Below are positions 6,833 to 11,310 of a DNA stretch of 11,310 bases, in pieces. Position numbers and translations under genes: made by a program. Origin of the DNA: Desulfobacterales bacterium. GTDB lineage: Bacteria > Desulfobacterota > Desulfobacteria > Desulfobacterales > Desulfosalsimonadaceae. How positions within the stretch are numbered: position 1 is the first letter of the stretch; each line of letters begins with the position of its first letter. The DNA lies in assembly GCA_018399455.1 (NCBI GenBank), contig JAGYOT010000021.1, positions 1-11,310 of the forward strand. Reading direction: 5' to 3'. A model generated the notes under the pieces. The model did no database searches. It was not told the DNA's origin and saw only the letters and a program-made list of their open reading frames with translations.

Positions 6833-7594
6833 ATGGCCGATCCGTTTTCGATCAAGGACAGACACTTTTTGATTACCGGGGGAACCCGGGGTATTGGCGG
6901 TGCCATATCACTGTGGTTTGCCAAAAGCGGGGCATCGGTCACCGCCAATTACGTGCGGGATGTGAAATCCGCCGAACGCTTGAAAGCCAGTGCAGATAAG
7001 GAGGGCCTCGCGATTGATATCTGCCGGGCGGACCTCACAAGCCAGAAGGGCCTGGAAAAGCTTAACGCGTATCTGGAGGAGCACAATATTTTGCTGTCCG
7101 GTCTTATCCATTGTGCGTCCAGTGGCGTTCATAAGTCTATAGACAAACTGACAATCCGGCATTTTGACTGGACGCTGGCGATTAATACCCGCGCTTTTTT
7201 TGAGCTTATCAAGCTCCTTCTCCCCAAATTATCGGCTAGCGCAAGCATTGTTGCCATTTCTTCCAAGGGTGCTGTCCGGGCGGTGTCTGCATATGCCGTG
7301 GTCGGCGCGTCAAAGGGCGCCCTTGAATCTATTGCACGGCATTTTGCCGCCGAATTGGCGCCTAAAGGCATTCGTGTAAATATCCTGTCTCCGGGCTCTG
7401 TCATGACCGATGCGTGGAAATTCATGCCCGATGCAGAGGATCGAATATCTGAAACCATCCGACGAACCCCCAACGGACGACTTACAACGGCTGAAGAAGT
7501 GGCCTGGGCAGCCCAGTTTCTCTGCTCCGATGCATCCAGCGGCATGATCGGGCATACGCTGGTCGTTGACGGCGGTGCGGCGATCATGGAGTAA
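6833..7594 (+). CDS. Enoyl-ACP reductase, FabL-like SDR
   Basis: The protein has 253 residues. It has a TGGTRGIG cofactor motif (15-22), CASSGV (94-99), FDWT (111-114), SS (143-144) and, unusually, Tyr154 separated from Lys161 by six residues (YAVVGASK). The classical FabG spacing is Y-X3-K; Y-X6-K is the hallmark of FabL (the NADPH-dependent enoyl-ACP reductase first known from Bacillus subtilis). The surrounding pattern (ASSGV, DWT, a D-A-x5-P segment after the second SPG) also recalls FabL. The likely role is reduction of the enoyl-ACP to a saturated acyl-ACP, completing the cycle. GAGAGG lies about 12 bases before the ATG. It is 58 bases from each neighbour. A second ketoreductase is the alternative. 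Confidence 0.8.
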   Translation: MADPFSIKDRHFLITGGTRGIGGAISLWFAKSGASVTANYVRDVKSAERLKASADKEGLAIDICRADLTSQKGLEKLNAYLEEHNILLSGLIHCASSGVHKSIDKLTIRHFDWTLAINTRAFFELIKLLLPKLSASASIVAISSKGAVRAVSAYAVVGASKGALESIARHFAAELAPKGIRVNILSPGSVMTDAWKFMPDAEDRISETIRRTPNGRLTTAEEVAWAAQFLCSDASSGMIGHTLVVDGGAAIME

Positions 7595-7652
7595 CGGCGT
7601 GTCGGTTTGACTTTGTATATGATTTGGCACAAAAACATCTGAAGGCGCAGGC

Positions 7653-8735
7653 ATGCTGATTGAAAAAACCCGACTCCCAATTAAAGATATCCTGTTCATA
7701 GGTTTTCTCCCCGGTTTTTTAAAAAAATTGGTTTACCGCCTGAAAGGCTATCGCATCGGCAGACATGTCTCCATCGGCTTTGGCTCTGTTGTCTGCGGGA
7801 GGAAGGTATCCATCGGAGATTTCACAAACATTGGCTTTTTAACGATTATCAGAGGAAAAGAAATCGATATCGGCGAACATGTGAGCATTGGATCAACGAG
7901 CTTTCTGGATACGCCGTTTATAGAAATCGGGGATGGCAGCCATATCAATGAGCAGGTTTTTGTTGGCGGCCTGCAGTTTCCGGATTCCAGGCTCAGCATG
8001 GGAAAAAATTGCCAGATCATGCAGATGTCGTTTTTAAATCCAGCCCGTTGGATCAGCATTGGTGATGATTCGGGCATCGGCGGCAACTGCCTGCTGTTCG
8101 GGCACAATTCCTGGCTGAGCCGGTTTGAAGGCTATCCGGTGGATTTTGAGCCGATTGAAATCGGAAAAAGCGTGTCTGTCTCATGGGGCGCGTTTTTGCT
8201 ACCCGGTACAAAGGTCGGCGATGGGGCCGTTATCGGGGCACATTCCGTGGTTCACCGATCGGTTCCGGAAAAATGCCTGGCGTTAGGTTTTCCGGCCCGC
8301 GTGGTCAGCAGGTATCCGGATTTTCCCAAGGAAGTCGGGTCTGAAGAAAAGTACACCCTGTTTCAGGCAATTGTAACAGAAATGATCGAATTTTTCAGGG
8401 GATCAGGGCTCGTCTGTCAATCCGGGAGCCCTGTTTATAACATTTTGAAAACCCAAAAAAAATTGATGAGACGTACCGGAAAAAACTGGCGTTTCAGGGT
8501 GGCCGATGAAACCCTTTCCGATGAGGCCTCCCAGCTTGAGACCGAGCCCATGGACGTGCTTTTAAGTCTTTGGGCGATACCGGAAAAACTCCGTCAACAC
8601 TTAAACAAAAGGAAAATCATGTGGATTGATGTGGAAAACAAGGAGCAATCCGACCATGATAATGATCTGGGCCAGGAAATCGTCCTTTTTCTGAGGCGGT
8701 ACGGGGTGCGCTTCAATCGAATAAAAGTGGATTAG
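7653..8735 (+). CDS. Hexapeptide-repeat (left-handed beta-helix) acyltransferase with extra C-terminal domain
   Basis: The protein has 360 residues. From about 35 to 215 it carries repeated [IV]G...-type hexapeptides (VSIGFGSVV, VSIGDFTNIG, IEIGDGSHI, AVIGAHSVV), typical of the left-handed beta-helix acyltransferases of the WbbJ/LacA/LpxA superfamily. His151 in LLFGHNSW is the likely catalytic base. The ending GFPARVV is where such enzymes usually stop, but about 140 further residues follow, with a conserved-looking WIDVENKEQ...LFLRRYGVRF segment that I do not recognise. The first 33 residues include a hydrophobic LFIGFLPGFLKKL stretch that may touch the membrane. GAAGG lies 7 bases before the ATG. 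As last gene of the operon it probably transfers the acyl group built by the upstream enzymes; LpxA and LpxD are precedents for acyl-ACP use by this fold. The acceptor is unknown. Confidence 0.83.
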   Translation: MLIEKTRLPIKDILFIGFLPGFLKKLVYRLKGYRIGRHVSIGFGSVVCGRKVSIGDFTNIGFLTIIRGKEIDIGEHVSIGSTSFLDTPFIEIGDGSHINEQVFVGGLQFPDSRLSMGKNCQIMQMSFLNPARWISIGDDSGIGGNCLLFGHNSWLSRFEGYPVDFEPIEIGKSVSVSWGAFLLPGTKVGDGAVIGAHSVVHRSVPEKCLALGFPARVVSRYPDFPKEVGSEEKYTLFQAIVTEMIEFFRGSGLVCQSGSPVYNILKTQKKLMRRTGKNWRFRVADETLSDEASQLETEPMDVLLSLWAIPEKLRQHLNKRKIMWIDVENKEQSDHDNDLGQEIVLFLRRYGVRFNRIKVD

Positions 8736-8753
8736 AACGATCAGCGCGAACAT

Positions 8754-8770
8754 CGGCAGTAACCCTGCCG
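8754..8770. terminator. Hairpin between convergent genes
   Basis: CGGCAG/CTGCCG with a 5-base loop sits in the 42-base gap between the converging acyltransferase and flavodoxin/ferredoxin genes. ACGAT/ATCGT flanks can extend pairing. There is no T tract on either strand, so its terminator function is only suggested by position. Confidence 0.35.
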
Positions 8771-8777
8771 TGAATCG

Positions 8778-9599
8778 TCAGATAAAATATTCCGGTTCCC
8801 GACGCGTATCGGTAAACTTGGCCTCCAGTTCATGTTTGTGCCATAAATAGTTTTCATCATCAAAATATTTCGCTCCGACAGGACATTTTTTAATGCAAGC
8901 ACAACACTTAATGCAAATACCTGTTATCTTGGAAACATCGTCGGGATCAATTGACCCCATGGGACAAACCTCGGCGCAAAGCTTGCAGTCGAGGCAATCG
9001 CTGCTTGTCCTGGGAGTGACCTTCAGGATACTCACGGAATCTCCGTTTTGATCCTTCAATCGGTAATATTCCCTGTAGGGTTTATTCCCCCTTACGACAA
9101 CTGCGGAGTCTTCACCCGGGGTCTTTATTTTATCATATATTTTGGCAGCAAACTCGCCTGCCGCAGCCATATCCTGCTCGTCAGGCCTGCTGCCCCCAAG
9201 CGTTGTCGAAAAGGAATGCTCACCAATAAAGGCACCTCCGGCAATAACCTGAAATCCGTTTGACTCCAGAATGCTTTTTAATTCTATTAGCGCATCGTCA
9301 TAATCACGGTTTCCATAGAGAACTATAGCGACTGCAGCTGCTCCGTTACCGGAAATTGTGTTCAGGAATTTCAGCAGCACATTCGGTACGCGTCCGGCGT
9401 AAACCGGAACGCCAGCAATAACCAGGTCATCCCGGGAAAAGGAAAAGACCTTTTTTCGGGCTTCCGGCAATGTAAAGTCAATGTTGCTGATGGTAGTATT
9501 TCCTCCGTTATGTTCCGCAATTTTTTCCGCAATACCCGTCACAATTTTCTCGGTTGTGCCCGTTGGGCTGAAATACAATGTATTGATTCTGTTATTCAT
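8778..9599 (-). CDS. EFR1-like flavodoxin/2x[4Fe-4S] ferredoxin protein
   Basis: The protein has 273 residues. The N-terminal half is flavodoxin-like: LYFSPTGTTEK (residues 8-18) is the FMN phosphate loop, with PVYAGRVP and LYGNRDYDDAL further along. The C-terminal part carries two [4Fe-4S] motifs: Cys202/205/208/212 (CLDCKLCAEVCP) and Cys229/232/235/239 (CIKCCACIKKCP, with an additional Cys233). Length and order match the EFR1 family. It is expected to be a cytosolic electron carrier linking flavin and iron-sulfur centres; its partner is unknown. Such proteins are common in anaerobes, supporting an anaerobic host. It faces the acyl operon tail-to-tail, so there is no operon link. The ATG at 9599 has only a weak GGAAAG upstream. 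The 155 bases beyond it (9600-9754) hold a TTTCCC/GGGAAA hairpin (9703-9721) and nothing else seen. Confidence 0.87.
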   Translation of the reverse strand: MNNRINTLYFSPTGTTEKIVTGIAEKIAEHNGGNTTISNIDFTLPEARKKVFSFSRDDLVIAGVPVYAGRVPNVLLKFLNTISGNGAAAVAIVLYGNRDYDDALIELKSILESNGFQVIAGGAFIGEHSFSTTLGGSRPDEQDMAAAGEFAAKIYDKIKTPGEDSAVVVRGNKPYREYYRLKDQNGDSVSILKVTPRTSSDCLDCKLCAEVCPMGSIDPDDVSKITGICIKCCACIKKCPVGAKYFDDENYLWHKHELEAKFTDTRREPEYFI

Positions 9600-9754
9600 T
9601 AACTAATCTTTCCGCTCCCTTTTTCCTATAGGCAGGTTTCAAGTCCTGGTATCCACAAGTATTGTATTCGCCATCTCAATTATCTATCCCTATCAGATGG
9701 TATTTCCCTGAAATCGGGAAAATATATAGAGGGCATATCAATCCTGCCTTTGGA

Positions 9755-10075
9755 TTATTTGTAGAAAACAGCCAGCCATAATGTTGCTTGATCAGGATCT
9801 GTCCAGGATACCTTATGCTTACAATGCGCCGGTACATTCAAATAATCACCGGTTGACAAACGAGAAGTAGAACCATCTTCGAACTCTAAGACCGCCTTAC
9901 CCTTCAACACAATAACCCATTCGTGCTCATCTTGGTCGTACCAGCCATTTTTAGGTGATATATGTCCCTTTGAAACTATTCGTTCAATCCTTATATTAGG
10001 TGAGCGGATAATCTCTTCAAAGAATTCCGCCGCAAGTTCTGAGGGTATTGAGTCATATATGTTTTTAGATTTCAT
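9755..10075 (-). CDS. Small single-domain cupin protein
   Basis: The protein has 106 residues. A cupin barrel is indicated by WYDQDEHEWVIVLKGKAVLEFEDG (first motif) and STGDYLNVPAHCKHKVSWT (second motif), ending in ATLWLAVFY. The His and Glu of DEHEW and the His residues of PAHCKH are plausible metal ligands, though the first motif lacks the full HxH pair. This group of small cupins has no firm function; a metal-bound sensor, sugar-related or small-molecule-binding role is possible. ATG at 10075 is preferred to a TTG at 10096, though neither has a clear ribosome site. It begins about 60 bases downstream of an attC-like element, so it could be a former gene-cassette passenger. Confidence 0.8.
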   Translation of the reverse strand: MKSKNIYDSIPSELAAEFFEEIIRSPNIRIERIVSKGHISPKNGWYDQDEHEWVIVLKGKAVLEFEDGSTSRLSTGDYLNVPAHCKHKVSWTDPDQATLWLAVFYK

Positions 10076-10131
10076 GCTTTGAGTGGATAATACCAAAGGA
10101 ATATTTGTGCATCTTATTCATCGTTTTTGCA

Positions 10132-10191
10132 TTCTCACGTTGCCCCTAAGCCGCGCGAGGAACGAGCATCGGCTTGAGGGGCTGGTTCGGT
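10132..10191 (-). repeat. attC-like (integron 59-base-element-like) inverted repeat
   Basis: On the minus strand, CAAGCCG (10170-10176) and CGGCTT (10148-10153) form the inner arms, flanked by complementary GCCCCT/AGGGGC, with one unpaired C in the left arm. This extrahelical-base design and the CAAGCCGATGC...GCGCGGCTTA wording match common attC sites. R''-like ACCGAAC (10185-10191) lies 8 bases from CAAGCCG, and R'-like GTGAGAA (10132-10138) 9 bases after CGGCTT, the same spacings as I recall for classical 60-base sites. However, the R' box should be GTTRRRY, so this copy looks degenerate. No integrase or second site is visible. Confidence 0.4.
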
Positions 10192-10342
10192 AAATTGTCA
10201 TGCATAAGCCGAATATAGATCAAATCGCAGCTTATCATTTTCATCTGTATATTTACGGTAACCCCTTCATTATAATACAAGGGTCCTTTAAACCCGAAAT
10301 AAAATTTACCGGGAGAAGCCTGCAGTGATAACCAGTCTTTGA

Positions 10343-10477
10343 TTAGCCCAAGATTCCTATACCAGCTTCAAAGTTAGGGATGCTTTTCATTTTATGCAGC
10401 TTTTCTGGCTTTTTCTTCGCATTCTTCCAAATATCTGGCTGGTGTCTTTCCTGCCAAGGATTCGTGAGGTCGTTCAT
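10343..10477 (-). CDS. Possible small hypothetical ORF, perhaps frameshifted
   Basis: A 44-codon frame starts MNDLTNPWQERHQPDIW, with AAAAGGAC about 6 bases before its ATG; the Lys-rich middle is NAKKKPEKLHK. It stops at 10343, but another minus-strand frame stays open from about 10367 to 10146 for roughly 73 codons without an early ATG, and its stop falls inside the attC-like element, as cassette ORFs often do. A single frameshift near 10350-10365 would join them into a protein of about 110 residues. I do not recognise either part. The rest of 10076-10566 shows no other gene. Confidence 0.27.
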   Translation of the reverse strand: MNDLTNPWQERHQPDIWKNAKKKPEKLHKMKSIPNFEAGIGILG

Positions 10478-10566
10478 GGTTTGTCCTTTTCACCGAATGT
10501 TATTCCGGTATTCATTGCGCCGCTTGGTAATGATGACGGAAGCCGGCCAGCCATCAACCCGCCGGG

Positions 10567-11202
10567 TCACACCGTTGACCTTGAAGGAAACCGATTGAAC
10601 TGGTCGGCCGCGATGCGCCAGACATCCGGATCGAGGCCCATGGCTAAATGCGGTGCCTTGACTTCGAAATGGCGTACTTCCGGGCTTGCCCGGTCGATGC
10701 AGGCCGGCCATGACACCATGCCGTCCCTGCGCGAAAAGATCGCCGTGATTGGCACCTGAATCGGATTTTCTGCGTCCAGTCTCTCGATCTCCGCACTGAG
10801 CCGCCGGCACTCTGCCGCCCCCCACGCCCTGGCCGCAGGGGTGTAGGTCGGCCCGCCAATAACCGGTGTGCCGTATGTGATGATCCCGGAAACAACACCT
10901 GGAACTGCCCGTGCGGTTTCTCTTGCAATCACGCCGCCAAGGCTCCATCCGATCAACGCCGCCTTTTCTCCGGGCGGTGTATGTGAAAGCAGCTTCTCCG
11001 AGAATAATGCACAGTCGCGCTCAGGATCGCCCTTATTCGTGCCAAATCCCCAATGACGTGCGTCGTAGCCGAGTTTGGCAAGGTATCTGCGCAATGGCGC
11101 CATGACCCACTCCGGGGCTTTCCACCCGGGGATCAGGTAAACCGTGCCACTTCCCGGCGCTTCGGACAGGAGGGATTTTCTTGAAGCAATCAGTCTTGCC
11201 AC
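10567..11202 (-). CDS. Alpha/beta hydrolase (lipase/esterase-like)
   Basis: 211 residues from the GTG at 11202. The fold is indicated by VYLIPGW near the start (oxyanion region), the nucleophile elbow GWSLGG (Ser87), the acid Asp160 in FSRRDGMVSW, and His185 in APHLAMGLDPDVW: a complete Ser-Asp-His triad. It resembles bacterial hydrolases with PLRRYLAKLGYDARHWGFGTNKG after the first strand. A signal peptide is not evident, and the substrate is unknown (an ester or lipid is likely). The same frame stays open upstream to 11295, reading RPYSFKNLRSEWRIAVSVARL, which looks like the genuine N-terminus of this family, but has no ATG, GTG or TTG before 11202. An ATG at 11289-11291 is in another frame and would join only with one extra A in the following A7 run. 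The gene may thus be frameshifted or start atypically. Confidence 0.75.
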   Translation of the reverse strand: MARLIASRKSLLSEAPGSGTVYLIPGWKAPEWVMAPLRRYLAKLGYDARHWGFGTNKGDPERDCALFSEKLLSHTPPGEKAALIGWSLGGVIARETARAVPGVVSGIITYGTPVIGGPTYTPAARAWGAAECRRLSAEIERLDAENPIQVPITAIFSRRDGMVSWPACIDRASPEVRHFEVKAPHLAMGLDPDVWRIAADQFNRFPSRSTV

Positions 11203-11310
11203 AGAAACAGCTATCCGCCACTCAGACCGCAGGTTTTTAAACGAATAAGGACGCGGCGGCGGGGCATCCGGCGGATGTTCATTTTTTTCATTGATTTATG
11301 AACCAGATGG

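Noticed and set aside
10490..10620. Minus-strand FKVNGVTRRVDG, resembling the start of 2Fe-2S xanthine-oxidase-type subunits
   Set aside because: Only about a dozen residues match, it overlaps the hydrolase 3' end in another frame, and no ferredoxin cysteines follow.
10394..10759. 121-residue plus-strand frame near the right end
   Set aside because: Mostly antisense to the hydrolase, with no ribosome site or recognisable motif.

Overview
The window looks like a chromosomal segment of a Gram-negative, probably anaerobic, environmental bacterium, most likely a Desulfobacterota (deltaproteobacterial) lineage. The reasons are indirect: a secreted protein combining fibronectin-III, golvesin-like and MopE-like calcium-motif domains, a GEMM-type cyclic-dinucleotide riboswitch, a sigma-54-like promoter, and an EFR1-type flavodoxin/ferredoxin. 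No taxonomic marker gene is present, so this is inference.

Layout. Positions 98-3478 (minus strand) carry two secreted proteins: a right-handed beta-helix protein and, upstream of it, a modular protein ending in three lectin-like repeats. The long leader of the modular protein (3479-3690) contains what I read as a GEMM-I (c-di-GMP/cGAMP class) aptamer followed by an intrinsic terminator whose 5' arm overlaps the aptamer's closing strand. A sigma-54-like promoter lies just upstream. A 725-base divergent control region separates this from the plus-strand operon.

Positions 4204-8735 (plus strand) form a compact six-gene operon: ketoacyl-ACP synthase III, FabG-type ketoreductase, acyl carrier protein, FabZ-type dehydratase, a FabL-like enoyl reductase (Y-X6-K active site), and a left-handed beta-helix (hexapeptide) acyltransferase with an extra C-terminal domain. 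Every enzyme for one full two-carbon extension and reduction is present, but there is no elongating KAS I/II. My reading is a dedicated supply line that makes a short acyl chain on its own carrier protein and hands it to the acyltransferase, probably to decorate a surface glycan or other envelope acceptor.

Positions 8778-9599 (minus) encode an EFR1-like flavodoxin/2x[4Fe-4S] protein, and 9755-10075 (minus) a small cupin. Between the cupin and the right-hand gene lies about 470 bases of poorly coding DNA holding a 60-bp attC-like element (10132-10191) and a small, possibly frameshifted reading frame running into it. This suggests an old integron-cassette or mobile scar. The right edge (10567 to about 11290, minus) is an alpha/beta hydrolase with an intact Ser-Asp-His triad but no ordinary start codon for its full N-terminus; an ATG followed by an A7 run lies in a different frame.

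Together, the left two-thirds reads as an envelope/matrix region: cyclic-dinucleotide-responsive secreted adhesin-like proteins beside a private acyl-ACP pathway. No tRNA, rRNA, CRISPR array or intact insertion sequence was seen.
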